Part shown: one piece after another, positions 28,106 through 39,200 of the stretch
Layout: the number at the start of each line of letters is the position of its first letter
Position numbering within the stretch: the first letter of the stretch is position 1
Assembly (NCBI RefSeq): GCF_900111905.1
Contig: NZ_FOKM01000008.1
Location: 62,001-126,000, forward strand
Direction: 5' to 3'
Origin: Rhizobium sp. NFR07
GTDB lineage: Bacteria > Pseudomonadota > Alphaproteobacteria > Rhizobiales > Rhizobiaceae
DNA: 64,000 nt
Made by a program: the position numbers and the translations under genes
Notes under the pieces: model-generated
Database searches by the model: none
Seen by the model: the letters and a program-made list of their open reading frames with translations, nothing else
What the model was told of the DNA's origin: nothing

Positions 28106-29362
28106 ATGGTAAGCAAGTATATGGCGCGCGGAGTTCTTGCGGTGGCGGCCGTTGGAGTTCTGCAGGCACCGGCATTCGCGGGAGGGATCGAGAGAGGCGG
28201 CTACAATATCGACCTGCTATTCGATACGTCGCGATTTGCAGTCGAGTCGACAGCAACCTTCGTCATGCCGCAGCGTAGACTGAAGAACGTTCGCGATACC
28301 ACCGAGTTTGATGCGCCGCTCGACACGGCCCCGACGCTGAATTCTCTTGGTTACTCATCGAGTGCCGACGATACCGAAAGTTACTGGTCGCCCCGGATTG
28401 GAGCGAAAGCCGGTTACGAAGGCTTCGACTGCATGTTCGATTATTCTCAGCCCTATGGCGCGCACTCCAAGCCTGGTGCGAATTGGGCCGGTGCGTATCA
28501 GAACGTCGAGACGAAGATCAACAGCGACAATTACGCGCTGACCTGTTCCTACAAGTTCGATGCCGGTCCGGGGCAGCTGCGTGTCATCGGCGGGGCCAAT
28601 TATCTCGAAATGGATGGCTTCAAGGAGCGCCTTGTGATTGCGCCGGAGTTGCTTGGTCTTATTGCTCCCGGTTTTGCCGGCAACGGCATGGGCCGGCTTG
28701 ATCTTGAGGGAGATGGTTGGGGTTGGCGGGCCGGTGTTGCCTATGAAATTCCGGAATATGCGTTCCGAGCCAGTCTCGTTTATTACAGCGAAGTAAAGCT
28801 CGACGGAGTTTCGGGGACGGTAGATCTGACCCAGCTTCCCGTTGGCCTTAATCCCTACAGTGGCCTTGTCACCAACGTTACCGGTTCGACTGCAATGCCG
28901 GACGCGCTAGAGCTCAAGGTTCAGTCCGGTATAGCACAGGATTGGTTGGCCTTCGGGTCGGTCAAGTGGACCGATTGGAGCCAGTTGCAGCGCATTCCGT
29001 TCTACAGTGGCGGTATCGAAGTCACCTCGCTCGACCTTGGTTATCGCGATGGTTGGACGGTCACCGGCGGTATCGGTCATAAGTTCAATGACCAGTGGAG
29101 CGGTGCCGTCAGCGTCACCTGGGACCGTGGAACCTCGGGCGACTACGGATCCCAGTCCGACACTTGGCTGTTCACCACCGGCGTTTCCTATGCGCCCACC
29201 AAGAATATCGAGATCCGCCTTGCCGGTGTCCTCGGTTTGATGACGGGTGGCGACTCGAAGTCGATGGTCGTGGATGGCGAAACGATCGGCAACGAGGCGA
29301 CCTACGACTATGACAGCGATCTCGTCGCGGCCGTCTCGACTTCTCTCAGGGTCAAGTTCTGA
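28106..29362 (+). CDS. FadL-type outer membrane transport protein
   Basis: The 418-residue product has a Sec signal (LAVAAVGVLQAPAFA) and mature N-terminus GGIERGGYNIDLLFD, like the OmpP1/FadL family in rhizobia. The body is aromatic- and Gly-rich with alternating strands, ending in a phenylalanine (LRVKF) as in many outer-membrane barrels. FadL proteins carry long-chain fatty acids and other hydrophobic compounds across the outer membrane. ATG 28106 is preferred to GTG 28094 because GGGAGAG lies 5-8 bp before it. A strong terminator follows. Confidence 0.85.
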   Translation: MVSKYMARGVLAVAAVGVLQAPAFAGGIERGGYNIDLLFDTSRFAVESTATFVMPQRRLKNVRDTTEFDAPLDTAPTLNSLGYSSSADDTESYWSPRIGAKAGYEGFDCMFDYSQPYGAHSKPGANWAGAYQNVETKINSDNYALTCSYKFDAGPGQLRVIGGANYLEMDGFKERLVIAPELLGLIAPGFAGNGMGRLDLEGDGWGWRAGVAYEIPEYAFRASLVYYSEVKLDGVSGTVDLTQLPVGLNPYSGLVTNVTGSTAMPDALELKVQSGIAQDWLAFGSVKWTDWSQLQRIPFYSGGIEVTSLDLGYRDGWTVTGGIGHKFNDQWSGAVSVTWDRGTSGDYGSQSDTWLFTTGVSYAPTKNIEIRLAGVLGLMTGGDSKSMVVDGETIGNEATYDYDSDLVAAVSTSLRVKF

Positions 29363-29379
29363 CGCAAATCTTCGATCTG

Positions 29380-29407
29380 AAAAGGCCCGGTTTCTGCCGG
29401 GCCTTTT
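29380..29407 (+). terminator. Intrinsic terminator of the fadL-type gene
   Basis: AAAAGGCCCGG pairs with CCGGGCCTTTT around a 6-nt loop. Confidence 0.88.
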
Positions 29408-29422
29408 CGCGCGTGTTACAGA

Positions 29423-29463
29423 CGTCACATTTTGTGACGATTTGGCAACACTTTTCTGTGACG
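29423..29463. promoter_or_regulatory. TGTGACG sites in the 423-bp gap before exoR
   Basis: CGTCACA-TTT-TGTGACG (29423-29439) is a perfect inverted repeat, and a third TGTGACG half site lies at 29457-29463. The rest of the gap to exoR (29464-29830) has no convincing gene: an 82-codon frame ending just before exoR has poor coding bias. These sites could bind a regulator acting on exoR. Confidence 0.4.
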
Positions 29464-29830
29464 GTGCTCGTGCGCCCGGGGAGCAGGCTTTATGTCCACT
29501 TCCCGCCACAAACAGAGCGCAGCGATAAGGAAATAGAAAGCGCGGCCTGCGGGGGCGGGACGTGCATGCTGGAGTAACATGGGCGGGTTTGTTGAAGATA
29601 AACGGGGCTTTAGTGTCGCCGGACGATGGATTTCCCATCCATTTTCCGTTGCAGCCGAAGCTTTGTTGGCGGGTCCTAGTCTTGCCGAAAATGACGTTTA
29701 CAGTTTCTTCAGCCTGAAGGGAGGCAGGATGTCCGGATCGACTGGTTCGGATCTTCTTACCGCGAGGCCAAAAAACCACGCCCTGATCGCTGGCCGAGCG
29801 GCCATGTCACGGGTTGAAAGAAACTGAACC

Positions 29831-30625
29831 ATGCGGAAGTCTGGCACTGGATCCATGAGAGTATTGCTTCTTGGAATGTCGCTGGCGATGCTTTGCGCCG
29901 GATCGGCACCGGCCTTTGACATCAAGGCCGGAGTGTCGAAGGAATCGGGTCCCTTCGATCTCTTCAAATTCGGCTTCAAGGCCTACAAGAACGGCCAGAA
30001 GGAAGACGCCGTCGAAGCTTATCGCTATGCCGCCGAAAAGGGCCATACCGGCTCGCGCTGGGCGCTCGCCAACATGTATGCCTATGGCGACGGCGTGGCC
30101 AAGGACGACTACGAAGCCTTCAAGATCTATAACGAGATCGCCGCCCAGGGTGTCGAACCGGGTTCGGAAGATACGGGATTCTTCGTCAACGCGCTGCTAT
30201 CGCTCGCGGACTACTATAGCCACGGCATCCCCGGCAGCCCGGTCAAGACGGATCTCTATCAGGCCCGCCAGCTCTATTTTCAGGTTGCCTCCACCTTCGG
30301 CGTTCCGGAAGCGCAATTCCAGCTCGCCAAGATGATGCTGTCCGGCGACGGTGGTGGCGCCAATATCCAGCAGGCCAAGAAGTGGTTGAATCAGGCCCGC
30401 AAGAGCGGCCATCCCGGCGCCATGGCCGTATTCGGCAACATCCTGTTCCAGGAAGGCCAGACACTGCGCGGCCTCGCCTTCCTGACTGCGGCGCTCGACC
30501 GCTGTGCCTCCAAGGATTGCGGCTGGATGGAACAGCTGCAGGAGCAGGCCTTCTCGATGGCCAGCGAACAGGAGCGTCGCAGCGCCGTCGCCATGTCGCA
30601 CCAGCTGGCTGATACGGACGACTGA
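29831..30625 (+). CDS. exoR: ExoR, periplasmic negative regulator of exopolysaccharide synthesis
   Basis: The 264-residue product closely follows Sinorhizobium ExoR as I remember it: a signal peptide ending SAPAFD, then GVSKESGPFDLFKFGFKAYK, AVEAYRYAAEKGHTGSRWAL and IPGSPVKTDLYQARQLYF. Sel1-like repeats occupy about residues 50-200. ExoR binds the sensor kinase ExoS (ChvG) in the periplasm and holds the ExoS-ChvI system off; its proteolysis, for example at acid pH, releases succinoglycan synthesis and represses motility. ATG 29831 and ATG 29855 are both usable starts. A VOC gene follows 15 bp after and may be cotranscribed. Confidence 0.93.
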   Translation: MRKSGTGSMRVLLLGMSLAMLCAGSAPAFDIKAGVSKESGPFDLFKFGFKAYKNGQKEDAVEAYRYAAEKGHTGSRWALANMYAYGDGVAKDDYEAFKIYNEIAAQGVEPGSEDTGFFVNALLSLADYYSHGIPGSPVKTDLYQARQLYFQVASTFGVPEAQFQLAKMMLSGDGGGANIQQAKKWLNQARKSGHPGAMAVFGNILFQEGQTLRGLAFLTAALDRCASKDCGWMEQLQEQAFSMASEQERRSAVAMSHQLADTDD

Positions 30626-30640
30626 GGGTGAGGGGGAACG

Positions 30641-30991
30641 ATGGCTGTTCGGCGGATCGTTCCCAATATCTCAGGTGACGATCCTGCCCGTGCGCAGGCG
30701 TTTTACGCCGATCTCTTTGATCTCGAACTCGCCATGGATCACGGCTGGATCGTGACCTTCGCGGGCGACGCGACGACCACGCCGCAGATAAGCGTCGCGC
30801 AGCATGCGGGCTCCGGCGCGCCTTTCGCCGACATATCCATCGAAGTCGACAATCTCGAAGACGTGCTGGCTCGAGCGAAAGCGCAAGGCTGCACCATCGA
30901 ATATGGCCCCGCCGACGAACCATGGGGCGTGCGGCGATTTTTCCTCCGCGATCCCTTCGGCAGAATGATCAACGTGCTGCAGCACGTCTGA
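30641..30991 (+). CDS. VOC/glyoxalase-like protein
   Basis: The 116-residue product has one vicinal-oxygen-chelate fold: IVPNISGDDPARAQAFYADLF in the first half and WGVRRFFLRDPFGRMINVLQH at the end. Families include glyoxalase I, dioxygenases and antibiotic-binding proteins, and small stand-alone members are often of unknown substrate. A GAGGGGGAACG ribosome site precedes the ATG. Confidence 0.85.
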   Translation: MAVRRIVPNISGDDPARAQAFYADLFDLELAMDHGWIVTFAGDATTTPQISVAQHAGSGAPFADISIEVDNLEDVLARAKAQGCTIEYGPADEPWGVRRFFLRDPFGRMINVLQHV

Positions 30992-31012
30992 ATGCATTAT
31001 CTCGGCTGAAGG

Positions 31013-31789
31013 TCAGGGGCTCCAGTGCCATCGCACGAGCGGAGGCGTTGAGCTGCGATCAATAAAGATAAACCCTGTACCCGTTCCCAGATTGGCGAAA
31101 TTGACGCAGTAGGCCACGCGGTCGAAGCTCGTATGTTCAAAGAGGTTGATCGAGTTGTCCACAAGCTCCTCGACCGGAACTTCGCCTTCCAGATAAACCG
31201 TTTCGTGAATCTGCAGCAAAAGCTCGAAGGGCGGGAAAGGTGTGTGTGACGGATCGAGCGTCACACCGTGTCCGGTCCAGTAGGGAGCCCCGCCTGCCTT
31301 CGTATACCAGCCGAGATCAAAATCGTAGGGATGGGCGATCTCTTCCGGCAGTTTCCTATGCGCCTGGTCATGATAAAATGACGGCAGCTGCTGGAGTGTC
31401 ACCGGATCATCATGCGTTCCCCATCCGGCAATCCAGACCTCGTCATTGACGACCTGCTCGCCATCCTTGTTAAGCGGCTGTTCGGTCAGGCCACTGCTGA
31501 TCTCCTCACATCGAAGCACGACGGCCTCGCAGGAGGTGGGATCGCCATAGCTCATGCACAGCATATTGGCGCAGTAGAAGAGGTGCAGCACGCTACCCGG
31601 CACGCCGAGATCAATCATCGGCAGGGCATGTTCCAGCTGCGCGACCATGCTCATCGGATCGCCGCAGTCGCTGCAGATCGACCAGCGTGATTGTGGAAAG
31701 CCCCAGGGACGGCCACCAAGTTTGGATACGAGACGATCCTGTGGTGGCTGCAAGGCCGCAAGCTGGAATTTCGGGCGGTAGAAGCGCAT
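31013..31789 (-). CDS. YwqG/DUF1963-like protein
   Basis: The 258-residue product resembles the YwqG (DUF1963) family: an early SKLGGRPWGFP, then CSDCGDPMSMVAQL, a region with a second Cys set (FYCANMLCMSYGD) and a repeat of WYTKAGGAPYW in the second half. The Cys pairs may bind zinc. Function is unknown. It is the 3' neighbour of xthA on the same strand, 20 bp apart. Confidence 0.65.
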   Translation of the reverse strand: MRFYRPKFQLAALQPPQDRLVSKLGGRPWGFPQSRWSICSDCGDPMSMVAQLEHALPMIDLGVPGSVLHLFYCANMLCMSYGDPTSCEAVVLRCEEISSGLTEQPLNKDGEQVVNDEVWIAGWGTHDDPVTLQQLPSFYHDQAHRKLPEEIAHPYDFDLGWYTKAGGAPYWTGHGVTLDPSHTPFPPFELLLQIHETVYLEGEVPVEELVDNSINLFEHTSFDRVAYCVNFANLGTGTGFIFIDRSSTPPLVRWHWSP

Positions 31790-31809
31790 GGAAAGACCTG
31801 CAGCAGGAC

Positions 31810-32613
31810 TTAAGCGAAATCGAAGATGCCGATGACCGGGACGTGGTCGGACGGCTTTTCCCAGGCGCGCACATGCTTCTCAATCGAGGTCGCCTTCAGG
31901 CGATCGGCGGCTTCCGGTGACAGAAGCAGATGGTCGATGCGGATGCCGTTGTTTTTCTGCCATGCGCCTGCCTGGTAATCCCAGAAGGAATAGAGCCGGG
32001 TCGCATCGGTCGTCGCGCGCACCGCGTCGACGAGGCCGAGATTTTCCAGGCGCCGGAAGGCGGCGCGCGTCTGCGGCAGGAAGAGTGCGTCGGTCGCCCA
32101 GACGGACGGATCGAAGCAGTCATGCGGCTCGGGGATGACATTGTAGTCGCCGGCGAGAATCAGCGGCTCTTCCAGTTCGAGGCAGGCCTGCGCATGGCGG
32201 CGCAGGCGCTCCATCCAGGCGAGCTTGTAGGGATATTTGACCGGATCGTCTGAGGGATTTCCGTTCGGCAGATAGATTGAAGCGACGCGGATTGCGCCTC
32301 CGGGCACCGAGAAGACGCATTCGATATAGCGAGACTGCTCGTCGATCGTACCATCGGGACCTTCGCCACCGGGCAGGCCGCGTATCACTTCGTCGGGCTT
32401 CGTCTTCGACAGGATGGCAACGCCGTTAAAACCCTTCTGGCCGTGAGTTTCGACGTGATAGCCGAGAGCTTCGATCTCGAGGCGGGGAAAACCTTCGTCG
32501 ACCGATTTGATTTCCTGCAGGCAGACGATGTCCGGCGACGAATCGGTCAGCCATTGGCGCAGGTTGTCGATGCGTGCCTTGACGCCATTGATGTTCCAGG
32601 TCGCGATGTTCAT
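31810..32613 (-). CDS. xthA: Exodeoxyribonuclease III
   Basis: The 267-residue product has the Mg-dependent endonuclease/exonuclease/phosphatase fold: NIATWNINGVKAR, CLQEIKS, YLPNGNP, AGDYNVIP and a terminal SDHVPVIG. XthA cuts abasic sites and degrades DNA 3'-5' in base-excision repair. Length is typical. The start is the first ATG of a frame that immediately matches the family. Confidence 0.95.
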   Translation of the reverse strand: MNIATWNINGVKARIDNLRQWLTDSSPDIVCLQEIKSVDEGFPRLEIEALGYHVETHGQKGFNGVAILSKTKPDEVIRGLPGGEGPDGTIDEQSRYIECVFSVPGGAIRVASIYLPNGNPSDDPVKYPYKLAWMERLRRHAQACLELEEPLILAGDYNVIPEPHDCFDPSVWATDALFLPQTRAAFRRLENLGLVDAVRATTDATRLYSFWDYQAGAWQKNNGIRIDHLLLSPEAADRLKATSIEKHVRAWEKPSDHVPVIGIFDFA

Positions 32614-32689
32614 GCCTTCACCCTCGCAGTCTATCGGTCTCTTTTAGCCGATAGCGCGCGAGAGGAAAGGGAAAGATCGTCGATTGGCG

Positions 32690-33019
32690 TCAGATGGAGA
32701 AGCTGGTGCCGCAGCCGCAGCTGGCAACCGCGTTCGGGTTCTTGATCTGGAAGGACTGGCCGAGCAGGTTGTCGACGAAGTCGATCTCGGAGCCCGCCAT
32801 ATAGATCAGCGACATGCTGTCGATCAGGACCTTGGCATCACCGTTGGAAATGACGACATCATCATCCGCAGGTGCTTCGGCCAAGTCGAACTTGTAGGAA
32901 AAGCCGGAACAGCCGCCGCCTTCGACGGAGACGCGAAGCGCCTGCTTGCCCGCATCGGCAGCGACGATCTGTGAGATGCGCTTGGCCGCTGCATCCGAGA
33001 GGGTTACGTTTTCAGTCAT
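32690..33019 (-). CDS. erpA: Iron-sulfur cluster insertion protein (A-type carrier)
   Basis: The 109-residue product has the A-type carrier signature: [11 protein letters not shown] plus the C-terminal SCGCGTSF, giving the three conserved cysteines. ErpA/IscA proteins deliver 4Fe-4S clusters to target enzymes. It is divergent from the dgt gene; that pairing is seen in other rhizobia. Confidence 0.93.
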   Translation of the reverse strand: MTENVTLSDAAAKRISQIVAADAGKQALRVSVEGGGCSGFSYKFDLAEAPADDDVVISNGDAKVLIDSMSLIYMAGSEIDFVDNLLGQSFQIKNPNAVASCGCGTSFSI

Positions 33020-33187
33020 GTCTTTCGTCTCCTGCCGGGTTCAAGGCCCGGTGAGCTTCGGGCGAGGCCCTTAACAGCTCGAAGATACCAATTCGATTGT
33101 CACCGGCTTTGCGCGCGGTTTCACTATAGGTATGAAGACGTGAATGGCGCGTCAATGGGCGAGCAGGGACGAAGTACAGGTGAAGGC

Positions 33188-34405
33188 ATGACAATCGATA
33201 CCAGAGCGCTGGGTTTCGGCGGCGGCGAGCGGGCGGTCTACGCATCCGATCCCTGGGCGTCCCGTGGCAGGATGTTTCCCGAACAGACGAGCCTGACCCG
33301 CTCGGAATTCCAGCGCGACCGGGACCGCATCGTCCACACGACCGCCTTTCGCCGCCTGAAACACAAGACCCAGGTCTTCATCAGCCCCGACGGCGACCAT
33401 TATCGCACGCGCCTGACCCATACGATCGAGGTCGCCCAGATAGCCCGTGCGCTGGCTCGTGCCCTCAAGCTCGACGAGGATCTGGCGGAAGGCGTGGCTC
33501 TGGTCCACGACTTCGGCCACACGCCCTTCGGTCACACGGGCGAGGACGCGCTGGACGAAGTGATGAAGCCCTATGGCGGTTTCGACCACAATGCCCAGTC
33601 GCTGCGGGTCGTGACCAAGCTCGAACGCCGCTATGCCGAATTCGATGGCCTAAACCTGACCTGGGAAAGCCTCGAAGGTCTGGTCAAGCACAATGGTCCA
33701 CTGCTCGATGCAAAGGGCGAGGGCACCCATGGGCCGGTGCCGCAGCCGATCCGCGACTATTGCGAATTGCATGATCTGGAATTGGCGAGCTTTGCCAGCC
33801 TGGAGGCGCAGGTTGCCGCCATATCCGACGACATTGCCTACAACACCCATGACATTGATGACGGTTTACGCTCGGGACTTCTCACCTTCGACATGCTGGA
33901 AGAGGTGCCGTTCCTCGCCGGGCTGATGAAGGAGGTAAGGGATCGCTACCCGGATCTCGATCCGACCCGCTTCGCCTATGAGGTCACCCGCCGGCAGATC
34001 ACCCATATGGTCGAGGATGTTATCGGCGTGGCGCAGTCCAATCTTGCCGCAGTGCAGCCCGGCAGTGCGGCCGAGGTGCGGGCTGCCGGCCGGGTGATTG
34101 CCACCTTCTCGCCGGACATGGCCGAGACCGACCGGCTGATCAAGAAGCTGCTGTTCTCGCGCATCTACCGCCACCCCGAAATCATGCGTATCCGCGCGGG
34201 CGCGTCTCAGATCGTCACCGACCTCTTCTCGAAATACATGGAAGACCCGACGCTGATGCGCAGCCACTTCTGGGTCAATCATATTTCCGGCCTGAAAAAG
34301 AGTGCGCGCGCCCGTCATGTGGCCGATTATCTGGCCGGAATGACGGATACCTATGCAATCCGCGTTCACGGCGAGTTGTTTGACCGGACTCCCGATTTGC
34401 GCTAG
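33188..34405 (+). CDS. dgt: Deoxyguanosinetriphosphate triphosphohydrolase-like protein
   Basis: The product of about 405 residues has the HD-domain dNTPase plan: [29 protein letters not shown] with the first His, and [15 protein letters not shown] with the HD pair, then later [15 protein letters not shown]. It splits dGTP, or dNTPs generally, to the nucleoside and triphosphate. ATG 33188 is preferred to GTG 33140 and ATG 33155 because AGGTGAAGG is close upstream and the conserved part starts soon after. argS follows at 65 bp. Confidence 0.92.
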   Translation: MTIDTRALGFGGGERAVYASDPWASRGRMFPEQTSLTRSEFQRDRDRIVHTTAFRRLKHKTQVFISPDGDHYRTRLTHTIEVAQIARALARALKLDEDLAEGVALVHDFGHTPFGHTGEDALDEVMKPYGGFDHNAQSLRVVTKLERRYAEFDGLNLTWESLEGLVKHNGPLLDAKGEGTHGPVPQPIRDYCELHDLELASFASLEAQVAAISDDIAYNTHDIDDGLRSGLLTFDMLEEVPFLAGLMKEVRDRYPDLDPTRFAYEVTRRQITHMVEDVIGVAQSNLAAVQPGSAAEVRAAGRVIATFSPDMAETDRLIKKLLFSRIYRHPEIMRIRAGASQIVTDLFSKYMEDPTLMRSHFWVNHISGLKKSARARHVADYLAGMTDTYAIRVHGELFDRTPDLR

Positions 34406-34469
34406 GGCCTCCACCCAATATCAACGGCTTTCCAAGGGTTCGCGCGATGAAACGCGCGGGTGAAAAGAC

Positions 34470-36227
34470 ATGAATTTGTTCGCCGACTTCGATCAGAGAA
34501 TTAAGAATGCGCTTGAAACGCTTGATATCATCAAGGAAAAGCGCAGCGAAGTCGATTTCGGACGACTAACTGTCGAGCCGCCGCGCGACCAGAGCCACGG
34601 CGATGTCGCCACGAATGCAGCGATGGTCCTGGCCAAGCCGCTCGGCACGAATCCCCGTGCGCTTGCGGACCTGATTTCCGCTGCCCTGCGCGATGATCCT
34701 GATGTCAGCGAAGTCTCCGTTGCCGGCCCGGGTTTCATCAACATTCGCCTATCGACCGGCTACTGGCAGCGTCTCTTGGCTGTGATGATCGCCGAGGGCA
34801 CCGACTACGGCCGCTCCAAGATCGGCGCCGGCCTGAAGGCCAATGTCGAATATGTCTCGGCTAACCCGACCGGCCCGATGCATGTCGGTCATTGCCGTGG
34901 CGCCGTTGTCGGCGATGCGCTGGCCAACCTCATGGGATTTGCCGGCTACGACATCACCAAGGAATATTACATCAACGATGCTGGCGGCCAGATCGACGTG
35001 CTGGCGCGTTCCGTCTTCCTGCGCTACCGCGAAGCTCTGGGCGAAAACATCGGCGAGATCCCCGCCGGTCTCTATCCGGGCGACTACCTCGTGCCGGTAG
35101 GCAAGGCGCTGGCGGATGAATACGGTCCTCGGCTGCACAACATGCCGGAAGAAGACTGGATGCCGATCGTCAAGGATCAGGCGGTCGCGGCGATGATGGT
35201 GATGATCCGCGAGGATCTGAACGCGTTGAACGTCCATCACGACGTCTTCTTCTCCGAACGCACGCTGCACGCCGATGGCGCCAAGCTGATCCGGGCGGCG
35301 ATCAACGATCTGACCTTCAAGGGCCATGTCTACAAGGGCAAGCTGCCGCCGCCGAAGGGCCAGCTGCCGGAAGACTGGGAAGACCGCGACCAGACGCTGT
35401 TCCGTTCGACCGAGGTCGGCGACGATATCGACCGTCCGCTGATCAAGTCCGACGGCAGCTACACGTACTTTGCGGCCGACGTCGCCTACTTCAAGGAGAA
35501 GTACGACCGCGGCTTCGACGAGATGATCTATGTGCTCGGTGCCGACCATGGGGGCTATGTGAAGCGCCTGGAGGCCGTCGCCCGCGCCGTGTCCGACGGC
35601 AAGGCGAAGCTGACCGTTCTGCTGTGCCAGCTGGTCAAGCTCTATCGCGACGGCGAGCCGGTGAAGATGTCGAAGCGTTCCGGCGATTTCGTCACGCTGC
35701 GCGAAGTGGTGGACGAGGTCGGAAGTGATTCGGTTCGCTTCATGATGCTCTACCGCAAGAATTCCGAGCCGCTAGACTTCGATTTTGCCAAGGTTACCGA
35801 GCAGTCGAAGGATAATCCGGTCTTTTACGTGCAGTATGCTCACGCCCGCTGCATGTCCGTCTTCCGCCAGGCGAAGGACGCTTTCCCTGATCTCGATGTC
35901 GATTCGCTCGATTTCGCGTCGACTGTCGGCCAAATCACTGATTCGAACGAGCTTCAGCTTGTCGCCAAGCTTGCCGAATATCCGCGTCTGATAGAAAGCG
36001 CAGCGCTCTCTCAGGAGCCACATCGCGTCGTATTTTACCTGTATGACCTCGCAAGTTCCTTCCATGCGCATTGGAATAAAGGTAAAGAACAACCGGAATT
36101 ACGCTTTGTTAACGATAAAAACCGAGAATTGAGCATTGCCAGGCTTGGGCTGGTGCGTGCTGTCGCTTGTGTTTTGAGGTCTGGCCTCGCTATTGCAGGG
36201 ACGGCTGCGCCGGAAGAAATGCGGTAG
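34470..36227 (+). CDS. argS: Arginyl-tRNA synthetase
   Basis: The 585-residue product is a class I synthetase of the ArgS type. It has the N-terminal Add1 domain, a HIGH-like [16 protein letters not shown], a KMSKS-like [13 protein letters not shown], and the C-terminal DALR anticodon domain ([12 protein letters not shown]). It charges tRNA-Arg and needs the tRNA for activation. It starts a same-strand run ending in nlpD. The SPOR protein gene begins 64 bp after its stop. Confidence 0.97.
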   Translation: MNLFADFDQRIKNALETLDIIKEKRSEVDFGRLTVEPPRDQSHGDVATNAAMVLAKPLGTNPRALADLISAALRDDPDVSEVSVAGPGFINIRLSTGYWQRLLAVMIAEGTDYGRSKIGAGLKANVEYVSANPTGPMHVGHCRGAVVGDALANLMGFAGYDITKEYYINDAGGQIDVLARSVFLRYREALGENIGEIPAGLYPGDYLVPVGKALADEYGPRLHNMPEEDWMPIVKDQAVAAMMVMIREDLNALNVHHDVFFSERTLHADGAKLIRAAINDLTFKGHVYKGKLPPPKGQLPEDWEDRDQTLFRSTEVGDDIDRPLIKSDGSYTYFAADVAYFKEKYDRGFDEMIYVLGADHGGYVKRLEAVARAVSDGKAKLTVLLCQLVKLYRDGEPVKMSKRSGDFVTLREVVDEVGSDSVRFMMLYRKNSEPLDFDFAKVTEQSKDNPVFYVQYAHARCMSVFRQAKDAFPDLDVDSLDFASTVGQITDSNELQLVAKLAEYPRLIESAALSQEPHRVVFYLYDLASSFHAHWNKGKEQPELRFVNDKNRELSIARLGLVRAVACVLRSGLAIAGTAAPEEMR

Positions 36228-36291
36228 TAACGCCAACATTTCCCCATATTGCTCTGGCAGAGCGTAGCAATGTAGGTGAGTGGACGAGGCA

Positions 36292-39200
36292 ATGGCGGAT
36301 AACAACCTTGCGCGTAGCCGGAACGACGTACCGGATTTCTTTGCCGACGGTGACCCGTTGGCGGAACTTGCACGTATTGTCGGTTATGAGGAGCGAGTGG
36401 TGGCAAAGCCCGACCCGCTCTCCGTACCGGCAGCATCGGTAGCGGCCGAGCGGCGAGATCCAGTTTTCAATCTCGAAGACGAGCTTCTGCGCGAATTCGA
36501 GCGTTACGACGCTCCGCGTCTGGATCCGGTCGACGATGTCGGCGTGGTGGAGCCTGCGGCTCCCGTCGCGGCCTACGAGCGCGATCACGTGGAGCCGGTG
36601 TTCGAGCCGGCACCTCAGTCCTATGCTCCGGCATTTGACGATCATGCAGACGTTGCGTTCGGTGATGAAGCCTCATCTCCGGCTGAGCCTTGGCACGCAG
36701 GTGCCGTACAGGCCGTTTCGCAGGCGTTTTCCGAGCCGGCTGCACAGGCTGGTCACCAGGAGCGGCTCGATGACGACGGATTCGATTTCGTCTCACCGAC
36801 GGATTTCGCGTCGGCCGAGCCTGAGATGGAGCTGCCGGTCAGCGTCGCTGTCGAGCCTGTCGTTCCCACGGCAGCAGAAGAATTTCCCTATGCTTCTGAG
36901 GTAGCTGCGCCAGAGTCTGCTCCGGCCTCCTACGACAATTTCGATCTCGCTGAGGAACTGGAAACGTCTATCGTGGCGGCTCCGGCTGCCCAGCCGGTGC
37001 CTGACGTTCGCCGCAAGGAAAGCTTCACACCGAGCTTCCGCATGCCGATCGCCAATTTCCGGTCGGGCGCGGGCGTCGTCTCTGATCGCCCGGTCGCGCC
37101 GAAGGTCGACGTTCCGGCGCCAATGCCGGCTCCTGTTGCCTCTGCGCCGAAGGTCGAGGAACAGCCTTTCCAGAACTGGAGCTTCACGGCACCCGCCTCA
37201 GCCGCTCCGATCGTCGCTGCCGCGGCTCAGCCGCTGGCGCCTGCGCCCGTTGCTCCGGTTGCGGTGCCCGCGCTGGAAATTCCGCTGGCAGGCCCGGCAG
37301 AGCCGGTCGCCGCGAAGCCCGCTGTTGAGCCGAGGCTTGAAGTCGATCAGTTCTCCGCGCTGGATGAACTTCTCTATGACGTCGACCGCTACTCCAAGGC
37401 TTCGCATGTCGAAGCTCCGGCTGTAGCTGTCGCGCCGGTTATCCGCAACGAGCCAGTCGTGGCCGATCTGCCGAAGGCTGCGGCGCCTGCGGTCGCCGCG
37501 CCGTCGCTGGACGACGATATCGATCCGTTTGCGGATGTCGAATTCGAACTGGCGCTCGACGATCTCGAACTCGATCTTGCCGACATGGTTGGCGAGGAAA
37601 ACAAGAAGATCGTAGAGCCGGTCAAGGCTCCTGCCGTCACACAGTCACCGATCGTTGCACCGGCACCCGTTGTCACGCAGGTTGTCGTCGCGCCGCAGGT
37701 TGCTGCCGCTGCTCCGTCGGTTGCGCCCGTTGCATCACCGGTAATGTCCGCTCCGGCCATGACTGCCGCGCCCGTGATTGCTGCCGCGCCAATCGTGGCG
37801 GCACCGGTGGTTGCAGCTGCGCAGCCGGTTCAGCAGGCGCCTGCCGCGGCCGCTGTCGCAACGGATGCTAAGACTGCTCAGGATGACGGCCTCGCTTTCG
37901 ATCCAGCGCTGATCGCCGATTCGGAAGAGCACGTTGAGGCAATCGCCGAACTCGACGTTCCCGCGCTACCTGTCACCGAGGCAGAAGAGCCACCGCTTTA
38001 TCGCAACGATTTCGATCTCGATATCGACGCGGAATTGGCCTCGCTCCTGGAAGCTCCGGAAGCGGCTGCATCGATGCGCGGCGACAACACGCCGGCGCAG
38101 CCTGTCGCCGCGCCGGTCCAGCCGGCTGCTGCTGCATCGGGTCAGTCGATCTATTCCGATCTCGACGATTTCGAGCGTGCGCTCGAAGAAGACTTCCGCC
38201 GCAGTCTCGCGACGCCGCTTCAGGCCAACGACGAGCGTTACGCCGATCATGGCAACTACGTGCAGGATCTCGATGGCGAAGAGGGCGGTCGTTCTGTTCG
38301 TCGCTGGATCGCGCCGCTCGCCGCTGTCGGCATTCTCGCCGTCTGCGGTGCTGGCGCCTATGCATGGCTCGGCAATTCCGGCCCGGGTGCCGGCAATGGC
38401 GAGCCGATCGTGATCGCGGCCGACAACGATCCGGTTAAGGTCGCACCGGCAAATCCGGGCGGCAAGACCGTTCCGAACCAGGACAAGGCCGTTTACGACC
38501 GCGTCGCCGGTGCTGCTTCGCAAATGCCGCGCCAGGAACAGCTGATCTCCAGCAGCGAAGAACCGGTCGATGTCGTCCAGAAGACGCTGATGCCGGACAA
38601 CCTTCCGCTGGAAGGCGAGAACGATGTCCAGATGACGGATGTCGCCGATACAGAAGATCCGCGTCTGCTGCCGCAGGAACAGGCCGATGCCTCGCAGCCG
38701 ACCGACCAGCAGGCCGTCACGGTCATGCCGCGCAAGGTCAAGACCATGATCGTCCGTGCCGACGGCACGCTCGTGGAGCAGGAAATCGAAGCTCCGGCCG
38801 CAGCTGTTGGCGTCGAGAAGGTCGCCGCCGCTCCGGCGCGTGGCGACAGCCCGGCAGCGCCGCAGCAGACCGCTGCAGCCTTCCCGACGGCTGCATCGTC
38901 GACCCCGGCCGCCGCAACGCCTGTATCGGCACCGGTCACCGATCCTGTTGCCACTGTTCAGCCGGTCAGCACCGAGCCGTCCGCCATCGAACAGCTGGCA
39001 GCACCGACCGCTGCCTCCAACGTTCGTGCGCCGGTTCCGGCGACCCGTCCGCAGCAGCAGGCCAATGCCGTTGCATCGGTCAGTGATCAGGGCAATGCCC
39101 GCCCGGCGCCGGCAGCTCCGACTGCCCAGGCTCCGGCCGCAGCACCTGCGGCACAGAACACGCAGGTCGCATCTGCTGCCGCTGGTGGTTACGTGATCCA

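Noticed and set aside
29579..29827. 82-codon frame ending 3 bp before exoR
   Set aside because: It has a short ribosome-like site, but its codon use is poor, with many A/T third positions, and the product has no domain or signal. It was treated as leader DNA.
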